Part shown: one piece after another, positions 9,850-23,000 of the stretch
How the letters are laid out: every line of letters starts with the position of its first letter
Numbering within the stretch: the stretch's first letter is position 1
Position numbers and translations under genes: made by a program
Notes under the pieces: generated by a model
The model's database searches: none
What the model was told of the DNA's origin: nothing
Seen by the model: the letters and a program-made list of their open reading frames with translations, nothing else
NCBI RefSeq assembly: GCF_020085105.1
Contig: NC_058052.1
Span: 6,433,733 to 6,497,732 of the forward strand
Length of the DNA: 64,000 nt
Direction: 5' to 3'
DNA from: Siniperca chuatsi
Taxonomy: Eukaryota; Chordata; Actinopteri; Centrarchiformes; Sinipercidae

Positions 9850-12800
9850 TGATGCTATTACTGCCTTTAATTTTGCTATTACTTTCTGATCAGTCTTTCT
9901 AGTTGTAGGCTAGGTGGTAGTGACTTACTGGTCAGAACTGTGTGCACGATAAGCAGCAAACTTGCAATCCCTGACATTTAAGAACACAGTGCACCAAAAA
10001 GGAGTTTCTGATTAATTTGACATGCATGTATTTGGACTGTGGCAGTAAACACACAGGGGGGGGAACATGCAAACTCCACACAGAAAGTCATCCATCTACA
10101 GTACACTGTGTGGGGTGTATACTTACTTACTGCTCATTAACTGAGAAGTAAACTTGAACAAAATTAAGCAGCAATATCTTTAAAATCAGTCTTGCATTTT
10201 ATCATGCATCTGATTAGATCAAAAAATAAGTTAATGTTTGGCAAATAATTTGGCAGTACTGAAAATGTAGCCTTTTAGTGATGCATTGACTTTATGAAAT
10301 AAGACATGCGACTCTTCCCTACACAGTCATACATTAACTGCTTTTACTAATAAAAAGTATTGGTATCAGTGACTCTGGCCATGATGTTACTTGGCATCGG
10401 ATCAAATTTCATGGTATTGCCCATCCCTAATGCAAGTTAGATAACTGGGTATGCCTCGAATTCTGTTAATCTTTAACTTCACCAGTATGGAGTCATAACT
10501 CACCTAGACAAAATGTATGATTCTGAGTGGAAGGTTTCAAACCCAGAAATGGCCCTAAATATACATTTTTGAGATGTTTAACTAAACTGTCAAACAAGCG
10601 CAGCTGATTTAACCCCCAACAGCAACAGTGAGCGTCCAACAGTTGAAATACCTCTCAGATGGGAAACTATACAGCAGATTATCAGAGTAGTGTGCAAGGT
10701 AAAGTGCTCTCTCATATCAGAGTAGAAAGCAGAAAGGTGAGGGATTGTCTATCCAAAAAAAAGTAGCCAGCAAGTGGCGCTCATGCTCCAGAGATCAACA
10801 CAACTCATCCTTGTACAGACTGAGTAGTGGCATAAAGAGTAAATTAATGAAATGTCACCAACTTTAAGAGGTTGAAAAGTAAAAGGCAACTTTATTAAAA
10901 AAGCATAAATGGACATAAAGGATTTGTGTGTATTCATTCAAGCACGCCTCAGTTTAATTCTGTTGACCTGCTTATCAAGTCAACCCAGTGATGTCTGACC
11001 CATAATGAACATGAATGCCCTTAGTTCCAGGAATAAACACTGGAAATGTTAATTTCACAAATGCATTCCACAGCACATCTGACGCTCTCCAAGTTAAACC
11101 CTCGAAGCCGGCTTATTAACACAGTAAACACATTTATTGAGAAGAGAGGAGCATTAATGGGGAAAATGCATTGGTGGCTGCGGCACTTAGGTCCTGGATC
11201 CTGAGGGTGGACCTTCACACAACGTAAGCAAGCAAAACTGTCCGAGAGAGAAGGCTGTTCACCCCGCAATCCACTCTGCTGCTCAAAGTTACAGTTACAA
11301 CGCAGGCTGGGACAGAGAGGACGAGCACCATTTACATTAAAGCTTTAATCAATCATCATATCTGACTCTGAACAGAAAATGAACAGAAGTCATTTAGCAA
11401 GAGTTGGCACCTTTGATTAATATCTTTCCCAAAAAAAAAAAGTTAGAAAAAGCCAATAACAAATGCATAAAAACAAGAAGAGCTGAATGCGAGAAAAGTT
11501 CAGTCACAACCTCAAGTTATTACCTACAGTATTATAGTCATGTAGGCTTGACACCATTGTTGCATACAATTATTTGGGGGGCTCATAGATCTTTAAACTA
11601 CTCTCTAAATCCTGGTAAATTTCACATATTATCTCAGTTTCTATTTGAAATGTTGTAGAATGTGACTTTATTACACGGATCAATGAATTCTTATGGGATG
11701 ACCTGTTTCTATAGTGTTACTAAAAAGACAGGATTGGTACATGGGTGGTGGTCAAACTAATGTTGTTTCCATACACTGTATAAAACCCTTCACAGCTGTC
11801 ATGTGAGGACCTCATAACTTCGAATTTGGTAACAACTCTATTGAAGGATTGACTTCTACAGACTTGGCGGCACCAGCTATTCGTAAATCCATCGCCAAGT
11901 TTGTGTGTAAAGTCCTTTCGAAGTTCTCAGTGACTACTCGCTAGTTTCAGATCAGTGATTTACTAAATTGGGTTGCACCATTCAAACTCAAGAAATGTCT
12001 TTAGACTTTTGTAATGTGTATTTAAACATAATTGCCAAAAATAACAGTTTTAGGGGTCCAAGTGATATATTAAACTCAAGTGTTAATACTTTGTAAATGT
12101 AGGTATGACTTTTTATTTATATATGCATACAGGAAGAGAAACATGTTTGTCGTAGTTAGAAATATTAATACAGTTTAGAATGAATGGGAAGTATCCGATT
12201 ATGCAATGTTATTTTGCTACATCATTTAATCTAACATTATTGGCATAACTTTGTGTAATTTGAGGTATATTGTGTTGTTTTTGTAAAATGGAATTTGAAA
12301 CCTTCCCAGTTTACATCATTATTAAACAGAATTTTAAGGTGTCAGGTCAAATATGTTGACCATATTCCATTTTTACCTCTTTTACTCTTCACTCGAAACA
12401 AGTCATATCTTTGCAAGCTAACGTTAGCTTTGTCAGTTGGTTCAGTTAGCTAACGCTATGCAACAGCTACGCCGAGTGTAAATATTTACTAACAGCTAAT
12501 CTCAACGTAAGAACTAGTTTCTGTGGTGCAAGCTGTTTAAATTTAGTTTCTCCACTTAGTTCAACACTTAACATTAAAACTAGGCCAAGTTTGAACTTAC
12601 GAACAACTGGTGCAAAAAGCCGCAAACCCTTCCTGTACCCTTTCAAAGCGGTTTGACCGTATTTAATGAAAGGCTAATATTTGTATGTATTTTAGAGACT
12701 TGATGGACTATGATTGTGCGTGGTAAGATGGTGTGCTATGCTCAAACTTGTGCCTGACGGAACAGTGTGCATCTTTTGTGCTTCAATCAGCCTTTTTTTT

Positions 12801-14005
12801 TTTTTGGGGGGGGGGGTGCTTTGTTGTGCCAGGAAATGAAGTGGTGTTGACTGTGCTTCATGTTGTGCATTAGATATACAGTATTGGGTCACCTTAGCCG
12901 TAATGAAAGTGTGGATTTGATTCTTTGGATGTTGGATATGAAACAGGGTTTCATTTCTAAAATGAGATCCATCTTCTTCTTCTCTCTTCTAAACCTTCTT
13001 AAAAGGTGATAAAAGGATAACACATTATTGCAGGATAACAAAATTAAAACAGATTTCAAGCAGTTTTGTCAGCTGACAAAATAATATTTGCACAGACTAG
13101 ATCATCTCTATTTTAGAGATATAGAATCATAAACTCTGGATAATATATATTTTAAAAAATGGATAATAGACCTCTTCCATTCCTGATGAAGACCTCAGCC
13201 CCAGTCCTAACTTACAGTAAGTTTTGGCATGCCACACTATAAAATAATGGGGTTTTCATAAGGAAAAAACAAGATTCTTAAACTTTAAAATAATACAGTT
13301 CTAGGTCCAAAATGTGTTGACTGAACAGCATTTCACTCATTTGTGCTATCCCCCACACAACGCAAAGCACCTTGTGTAGTTTGCAGGTCCTCAATTGACA
13401 AATAATTAGAGAAAGACTTTAGGGGCCAAAAGAGTCTTTGTAGCACAAGTTTTAAATTGAAAAAACTGGGCCCCTTTGTCCAGAAATGTATCCTGGCCAC
13501 TGTCACAGTGTCACTTAAGTCAGCCTCTCGTGTTTATCAGCTGCAGGTTTTCTCTCCTGATATGGACATCTGCTCTTATTATTGAGAAATTCACAAATCA
13601 ATAATCTAGCTTCCAAAACCATAGAAATAATATAAACTCCTTAAAATGTAGTATTTCTCTTGAAACTGAAATGTCTTTTTGTGTTTTTTGTATGACAGCT
13701 TACCACAATTGTGTACAGGAAAAATGATTAAAAATGGTTATAAAAGAAGGTACTTTTGAGGCAAAAAGTATTTTTGAAGAAAAGACTGACTTGGGTTTTG
13801 TGCTCCTTTGGTAGTAAACTGCATCCTCAAACCGTGTTGGACAGCAGGAGAGAGTTATGGCCTTTCAAGAGCCCTGCAGCTTAAAAGTAGCTCTTGTTTT
13901 GTCCTTTTCAGTCTTCTCTTTTGCGCATTTTTCTATTGTCTGTCTTTTGCCTTCAGTCCAGGTTTGGTTTATGGTTGGTTGCTGAATGATCTCCGGGTTT
14001 ATGTA
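9850..14005. other. region between convergent gch and rhoq, including rhoq 3' UTR
   Basis: No coding exon was recognised. The right part must contain the rhoq 3' UTR (minus strand); several TTTATT words (for example 12112, 11131, 10890) could be its poly(A) signal. A short G tract occurs near 12806. A transposon-like inverted repeat (11870-12613) is listed separately. Confidence 0.4.
11870..12613. repeat. possible DNA transposon remnant with inverted ends
   Basis: gcaccagctattcgtaa at 11870-11886 is the inverse of ttacgaacaactggtgc at 12597-12613 with a few mismatches, and an outer cttggc/gccaag pair accompanies it. No transposase is seen between them, and target duplications were not identified. 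This may be a degraded MITE. Confidence 0.4.
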
Positions 14006-17000
14006 TCACGTAATCAGACAGCAGTTGATGCAGCGGGGTCCCAGTCGTCTCTTCAGAGCTCCCTTCTTTTTCTTGGGAGTCAGAATTGCAATGATGGCCT
14101 CGTCAAACACTGTCTTCAGGCCCTTCTGGGTCAAAGCTGAACATTCCACATAGCAACATGCACCAATCTGATAAGAAGAAAAGAAAGGACGGACCATCAG
14201 TCAAAAAATTCCAGTACAATATGATGGTCAACTAGCAGTTTTTACAGTTAAAGTTAAAGGAGTAGTCTTTAGTAGTCTTTCTTGCTGAGAGTTATATGAG
14301 AAGAAAACTCTTATATATGTGTGTGCTAAGTTAACCATTTTACTTCGGACTGCTTTGGCTTTGACTGCTCTAAGTTACAAAGCAGGATTCGCTTAAAAAC
14401 TGGAGCTCAAGGATGGATCGATATCGACTTTAAACTTGGAAGCTGTAAGTTTAGCCGTTTTTATGTTGCTTCACTGTTTATTTTGCAGGATAGCCTGTTG
14501 AACTTAGCGTTAGCATGGTGCAGGGCTAATGTGGCTAGCATCTATTATCCCACAGGGACAGCGACCGCTGGGACGATGTTGGACTAATGTTGTAATATTG
14601 AGGGACAGTCAAGAGAAATTGTCTGAACATTAAACCTCATCTGAAGCCAATTTTTTTAACCAGAGTAGTAGGTTGGATGTGGGCAACTGTTTTTTCACGT
14701 TGCTTTTTGTGGAACTTCACAGCTGCAACACTAATGTTAGCTCAGCTGGCTTTGTTGTCACACGAAAGTCCCCTCTGCTCTCACCGGTGTGGTTCCCGTA
14801 TGCGTCCACGCGTTGTGTTCCCCTAACAGCAGAGTAAATTTCTTTTTTGGTAGAAGCTGTGATGTAGTGCTCACTTATCGTAATCGCCGCAGTAGATATG
14901 AGATGCAACTTGAAAATGGCCAGTAATACGTTTGCAAATGTGTGACGAATCTGGTGACAGAGGAAGACCACAGCTGCTGCTGTGTGTGTGTCTGTTGCTA
15001 CCGTATGTAAATAGACATGTCCTGTGGTACACTGACTATTGTACTTATATAATATACTTGTGTTCTGCCAAATAAATGCTGTTGAGATGCCTAATCCTAC
15101 CCTTTGTCTAACTCTGAGAATGAATCACATTACATTTAATAATTAACCCACATTATGGGGCAGTCTACTCCTCCCAAAACACGTTCAGGACTATACCTCA
15201 TTTTCATTCCTATTTGGAGCCAATAAACACATAACGTTTTAATTATTTTTCTTTCTTACGATATGTTCCCTTACATTGCCAATAGAATGAGAAGAGGTAG
15301 AATTGTGTTTTGAGTGGAGTATCCCTTTTATTTTTGTAATACCATGATGGAATACCTTCACTGTAAAAAAAAACAACAAAAAAAATTAAATTAAGTAAGA
15401 CCTAAGACCTAAATTTTAGATCATTATCGCCCGCCCCTAGCATAAAGACAGTAAACAGGGGGAAACAGCTAGCCTGGCTCTGTCCAAAGTTAACAAAATG
15501 AGCCTACCAGCAACTCTAAAGCTTACCAATTAACACCTTATATCTTGTTTGTTTAATCCATACAAAAACTGAAGTGTAAAAATGTCTACTTGTCGTTTTA
15601 CAGTGGGTTACAAGTGCTGGACTATTTCTTCTCCGGGAGTTGTCAGGCAACCAACAGACACTCCAGGAAGTTACTGATCCCTGCCAAGAAATAGTCCAGC
15701 ACATAACCGCCCATAAAATGGTGAACAACTCCACTATCAACACTTTGTACGGTTTAAACAAACGTCTTGCCAATTGACTCTATTTAGCAGCTTGGCTACT
15801 GCAGTTCTTTTGCCATCCATTCACTTAAAAAAAATTGTCACTGAATGGTATTTTCTTCTATCTACAGTTTAGGATAGCATATTTAACAGCCAAAATTACT
15901 TTACATTATATAGTTTGTTCAGGGGACAAACATCAGATTCTCAAAATACAACACTCTTCTCCACCACTGAGGAAATGCAACCAAGAGAAACAGAGGCTTA
16001 GGCAGCACCACTGCTAACTAGGAATACTGAGTGTGTTTCTGTAACCTAATGCTATGATTGTATACAGCCAGCAGTGTAATAATATGTCATTTGCTTTGGT
16101 TATGGTTGATATTATGGGGTAACTTGAGCTGCTAATGGTGAGTAGTATGAGTTAATGCAGGGATGATCGTTGTTTTTGTTGTAACGGTACCTGAAATGCC
16201 TCTTGTGTATCTGCAGCCAATAAGAAATAACCTCATGTATGCCTATAGCCCCTATCAGACATGCATCTCATATGTAAGCGTCACGGCAATTTCACATGGT
16301 AATCTCATGTCAAAAATAAGAACCCGAGTCACTTTTGTGTAGAAGTCACGATGGCAATCTTAACAAGGTTACAAAGTACTTTACAGAAAAAAACAGCAGA
16401 TAAAAACCAAAAAACAACAATAAAAACATCAGAGGGATCATAAAAACACTGGGGGATAAAATAAAGTTTAAAAAATATATAAAAGGGCAAGAGTGGGAAG
16501 ATAAAACCCAGCAACATATTAAATATTCATCAACACTTTCCTATAAAAGAACGTTTTAGGAAGGGATTTAAAAGACGCTAATGATGTATCTCTGATCTCA
16601 ATAGGCAGAGTGTTCCAGAGTCTGGGGGCTCTGACAGCAAAGGCCCGGTCACCTTTGGACACAAGAACAACCAGCAGAGCTGCATCCACCGACCTGGATA
16701 TCATCTGGATGGATATCAACTTTCAATTCCAACATGGCACGAGTCTGAATTGAATGAAAAAACCCTCATACAACAACAACAATAATCATCAGTCTCCCTC
16801 TGTAAACGTTCAGCTTTCGTTGCGCTAGCATCGTGGCTCTAACCGTTATGTCTTGTCTCAGTAAAGCCATAAATTTAGCATACAGATATGACAGTGGTAC
16901 GATCTTTTCATCTAACACTCAGCAAGAAAGACAATAAGCATATTTCCTAAAATGTCTGTAACTGTTCCTAAAAATAATTTTTAGCATGCAGTGGACATAT

Positions 17001-20000
17001 TTTGTTTTTTGTCCAGATTGTTCAGGGTTCTGTAAATGCCTCAATGACAGTGGTAAGTGTTGTTAAACGACCTTCTGAGTTTTTCAAAGATTGCCGGCTA
17101 TTTATTTATCATATAAACGAATGCTTAGCTCTGTGACTCGAATGTAATGGTAATGCATGAGAGGCACAAACTGGGGGGCTAGATTCAAATCTAGCAAATT
17201 TATTTAAAAAAAAACAAAAAAACATTATATCCAACTGGAGCAGTTTTTTCTTGATATGGCGGACAGGTGATAATGTCCAAGGTAAAATACTGCTCACACT
17301 GAAGGAAATAGCTCTAATCTGAGTGATTTTCAAATCTCTTGATATTGTCTCACATGGACCCTAGTGGCCTCAGAAAACTTTAAGACTCCTACAAGACATG
17401 AATCCCATCTAAATCCTTTCTTACGTTGCCAAAACTGTGTGTATATCAACTTTTAAATGAGTCTAGATTGTAATTTTTGAATGGTTGACTTTTATTTTCG
17501 ATTTGTGCCTGACAGGAGCGATTAATCACAGACCACATTTGGTATCTACGTCCTACAGCCTCGTACTCCTCTGGACGTCCATGTTGACTCAGAATGTATT
17601 CCTGGATTCATTTTGAGGCAAAAAATGTACAGAGGTCTGATTCCAGGCATTTCACACAGGAATCTAACTGGAACCTGACAGCTAACTTCTACAACACTGA
17701 AAGTGAAAATGTAAGCTTCCACTCTTTTTCACCAGCTATTTAGTACTTCACTTCTTTAGTAGGACAAACATACAAACCTCCTTCGCTAGTTTCTGTCCTT
17801 GCTCAGTGGCGATGGGCTTCTCCTTCATGTCATTCAGTTTGGCAATGGTCTTGGGGTCATCACGAAGGTCAATCTGAAAGAGATAAGGGACACTTCCTCT
17901 GAGCTAAGTCAACACTACTGTTACTGCTATAAAATGGATATTAATTAAATACTTTGTTAATAGTTTCTTCTTGACTTTCTGTCTTATTTGTCAACATCAA
18001 ATCAGGTATTACGACACTTTTCTCCATGCCTCTAAACATAGCCATGAGAGCTGAACTATATAACTGACTGTAACTGACACTAACTGTGTTTTCTCATTTT
18101 GAAACAAAGCCATGTTAGCCCACACTTCCTGCTCTTGTGCAAAGCGATTTCACAGCCAACCACAAGGTTCCTCACTCTTCTTTTATTCATTGCAATGCTC
18201 AGCACACACAACTCATCCCCAGCTCAGTAATAACCGATTATGATAAATGCTTCCACCTGCACCATCTCACTGGGAGCAAGCTTCATTAACCCTTTTCTTG
18301 ATTAGTGTGATTTGTGGCAGCGTGGCACACTGTTATGAAGCTCATGTATCCATATCAGCGTCCAGCCGAAGTGAGTTATGACGGGAACTGATAAAAGGGC
18401 AGTAAACATCAGCTGACATAAAATAAATCAGACACCCACTCCATCCTCCTCATCACCGCTTTGCCTTAGTTGCACTGGCATTTGGTTGCCAGGGAACACA
18501 GACCAAAAATTACCCACAAGTCAGCGCTCATTTTTATGAGGACATATGGTTTTGGCAATGGGTTTTAAGGCTTAAGAAATAAGCTAATACTTAGTGGATT
18601 AGTGTCATCTCTTAACATCTACATGAGTTTAATGATGCCTCTATTGAGGATCACAAGACATTAGCTGAGCTTTAGCATCTTTGCTGGTTTAAAAATTTCT
18701 GATTTTATGATTAGCTTTAAGGCAGTGAGGTCTTCTGTACCAAGCCACAGACCTTTTAAACCTATATGAGCCAGATCAGCCTGAAGTCCCCAGCCACATT
18801 TGTATTGGCTGTAATTTTTTGATTGAATAAATTAACTCTTCTTTGCCAAACCCACTGTATGCTACCTGCACAGCATAAAATAACAGACAAGACAAAGTTT
18901 GCAACTAGCTGGGGAACATTGGTGAGCGTTTAGCAGCTAAAGAGCCAGATAATTCCCTCAGGAGTTGGTGGAGACCAAAACAGAGCTAAAAGAAGAGTGA
19001 ATGTTAGACTTACATTCATCAGGTGGCACGAAACACGACTCCACCTGAATGCTAATTTTGCTCCATGTCTGCTGGATGTGTAAATAGGCAGCTGTTTGCT
19101 AACACGCTAGCCATAACAACTTTGTAAGATGATAATATGTCAATAGTGTTTACAGCTTGTTCCACTGGCCCAAGTTGCCAAAAAATCAATTAATGCACAT
19201 TTAAGTATTAATTACCAACATGGTGTATTAATAGTAGTAGTACTGTAGTATTACTATAATAAATTGCAATTACAGACAAATGGAATTTTGGACAGCTTCA
19301 TATTGTAGCAGACAATCCAACTGTCATATTGAGAAAAATATTAGGAAAACAAACAGCACAAAAAAAGTGGCAAATGCTGAGAATCCATTCAACTTCAAAC
19401 AATGTTTTCTTGAGAAATTGTGGATCACATCACCATTTTTTTGATTCGTGGACATTTGAACGAGTTTGTAGGTGTAGGGTTTTTTTTATGACAGAATAAA
19501 ACCAAAGAAAACCAAATCCCAGGTGTGGGATAGTTGTTAGGCCATTTCATGGCTGTTTACTGTCCACTGGGCCTGTTTCAGATTTCTATTGCCACCTTAA
19601 ATCAGTGGTGGTACATGGTGCTTTTAGATGTAACAGTTCTGGCCCCCTCCCAGTTCATAATGTTTTGAGTTTAACGACTACAGGTTCTTTCTCAGAACAC
19701 TCAGCTTTATGTTATATATATTTTTTGTGCTCTCCAATGTATGTTGTATTACATGAGTGATGTGGGAACTTATAAAGGATGCTACTTCCTCAATGTCAGT
19801 TTTACCTTGCAGGATGTACATCTGGAGCATTTCGATGTGCAGCTTCATTGGCACCTTTAAGTGACTCATCATGACCTGCATAATGTACTCAGTGAAACTC
19901 AGCGAAGGGAGATTGACCTTTGCTATGTTCTGCCTTATTTTGAATTTCAAGTTTTATTTTGTTCATGGCTCTTGTTTGAGAGCATGTCTCTCTGAGCCTT

Positions 20001-23000
20001 GGCATATGTGATTATGCAGTATATTTGTCCATGAATTTAACAGATACAACTTAATGCCTCATCCCTGATTCAAACCGAAGCCAACACACTATTTTGTGCT
20101 TTTTACATTGCAGCTGAAAGTGTGTGTTAAAAATAGCAAAAAGCCAGTTGAGTCGTGAAGGCCTCTGGCGTGAATGGTGTGTTATGGACTGACCTGGGTG
20201 CCGATGAGCAGGTAGGGGACACTGGGTGCATACTCCTGCAACTCCGGCACCCATTCTTCACGCACATTCTGGAAACTGGCAGGGTTAACCACAGAGAAGC
20301 AGATGAGGAAGACATCGGTCATGGGGTAGGACAACGGCCTGAGGCGGTCGTAGTCCTCCTGGAAGAAGACGTGACGGTAATGGTTAACACTCGGGGTCAG
20401 GGGAGGATGAGAGGTCAGGATGGCGGGGAATAAAGGAACCAATGGGCAGACATGATTCATTTCCGTTTCTTAACACCTGAGAAATTATTATGCATGAATT
20501 ATTAAAGCGTAAAAAATTAGCTCCCGACACACACACACACACACACACACTTTTACTCCTCACTGGAGCCAGGAGAGCAAACTTGACACTGTGCTTAGTG
20601 CTTCGCTCCTTCACTGTTTTATATGACTGATGTGGACTATTATGACAGCAATGATATGCACAAAAAACTGCACTTGGAAATGAGTTATGACGAGAAAAGA
20701 ATGTGAAGATGATGACCTTCACTTTCGAGACAATTAGGGATTATTTCACATTTGCAGTCTAATGCGTGCTGAGCACAAGGCATCGCCACAAGACACTGAA
20801 GACCAGACACACTGCCATCTCCCATATTTGTGTGGTGTAAATGGCTAACTCACAGACGCAAGACTGTCCTTTGTGCGTCAGATCAAGCGCTCTCTTGTCC
20901 TCACCAAAGATAAACCCTTTTGACAGAGTGTCCGACTTGCACGCAGATGAATATTCATGACCCATCTCACTTCTTCTTCTCATGGCACACATCGGGAAGG
21001 GTTTATGAAGCTAGTTTGAAGGCACAGGCAATCAATGGATCGCCAGTAATTAGATATGACTCAACCAGACCAACTCGGACCAAGTGAATGAATCTCACTA
21101 TCTTGTCTGGGAAATTTATCGTCCACATCCCTGAAATCAAAGCAAATTGGATGCAATGTCCCACTGTGCCAGCTGCAATGGGACAACTGAGCGCTGGCAT
21201 GTCAGTTTTTCATTCTGATGCCTTAAGCGAGTCCCATTCTCTGCCAAACACACACGGCACAGTCCAATACGATCAAACTGCTATAACCCCAGAGACAAGT
21301 CCTTCTCACACAAATGCATTAAGGGAAATGATTATGCAAATGAGCTGAGTGTCAGAAGATTCTCCAAACAGTAGAAGGTCAGCCAGGCAAGTGTTTCATC
21401 TTCTGTTGCCTGTGTAATGAATTTAAGATATACTGACTTTATATTGGAGTAGATGATGAAAACAGCATACAAATCTTCACGCCTGTGCTCATATTGTAGA
21501 TGACTCAACTCCGCTTCACTGGAGTGGGTCAAGTGGATATAATTCAAAAAATGTACGAGTTGTTCATCCCCTTAATTCCAAGTGAGTACAGTATTTCACA
21601 GGTTTTCACAGACCTGACTCACGCAGGAATTTCAAATTGTTCTTAGTGGCTGTTTTTAACTTCTTACAGTGCCAGAGTGCTGGGGTTTGTTACATGAGAT
21701 GATTGAGTATTTCAGTATATCAGTCATTTAAGTTACTTAAGTGTGACTGACAGCTTACCTGACACTATCTGAATTTCCTGATGTGATAAATCAGTTATGA
21801 ATACAAACCATCTGGTGCTCCATGCAAGCTGAGACAAACTATAAGGATGATTCGCAAACACTGATTCACTCATGAGACACGATTTTTAGTTGTATAGTTT
21901 GAAATAAGGTGAAAGACCAACATAAAGACCTCAAATTGTATACAGTGATCTGATACGCGGGGTGTGTGATATGGATAAACTCAGGGATGGGCAATATGAT
22001 GACATATACAGTGAGACAATATAAATTTGTCAACCGTCACAGATTTTGCCACACTGTTTACACCGTGGTGTCTATCCTTTAATATGTTGGGGTGTTGGCC
22101 ATTATGGGCACTGTTGCAAATCAATGAGCAGGACTGCTTTATGGAAATATTGGATTTTTACCAGATTATTGCATCAATATGAAGTATGACCTGTCAAGCA
22201 TTTAATTCACTAGATTAGACAAAAACATTCTTATCTAGCTATTATATCCATTAATCAATTGATTTGCCAGAAAAAAGTATTATATTGTGATATATATGTT
22301 GTCATTGTGATAAAAAAGACACCCCTCAATAAAATATTCTACCACTGGTATATGTAATATTAATATATATCTTGATATAGTAGATTTTCTGAAAATTCAA
22401 TTGAAACATTTTAGCCAGGCTAGCAGCTTGCTAAAACATAATAACTTTGGTGATCTCTTGACTTTTCCTTTAGCGCCACCATGAGGTTGACATTTTTGGT
22501 CTTTAGTCAAATGTCTCGCCAACTGGATTACCATGAAATTTGGTACAGACATCCATGTTCCCCTCAGGATGAATTGTAATCACGCTGTTGATCCCTTAAC
22601 TTCTCCTCTAGCACCATCACCAGGTCAAAAATTTGGTTAATACCTGCAAAGCTAATGACATTCGCATCAGCCTCAACTGTGTTGTGTTAAGTGCTAATTA
22701 GCAAATGTTAGCATGCTAACACGCTACGAAGGTGAACACGGTACATTATATTTGTTAAACATCAGCATGATAGCATTGCTATTGTGAGCACTGCTGTGGC
22801 TAAGTACAGCCTCACAGAGACCCTGAAGACTGAAAACACCGGAAAAAGTGAGTAAGCGGATCTTCAGTTAAGTTTTTTGGTCAAACCACTGTTCTTTGGA
22901 AGAACACGTAACAGCACATACATCCTGTGCTTTCCTCTGCTCCCATAGATACACTGTATCTGTCACATGGGATCACGTACACTGTGTGTGTTTATGTGTC

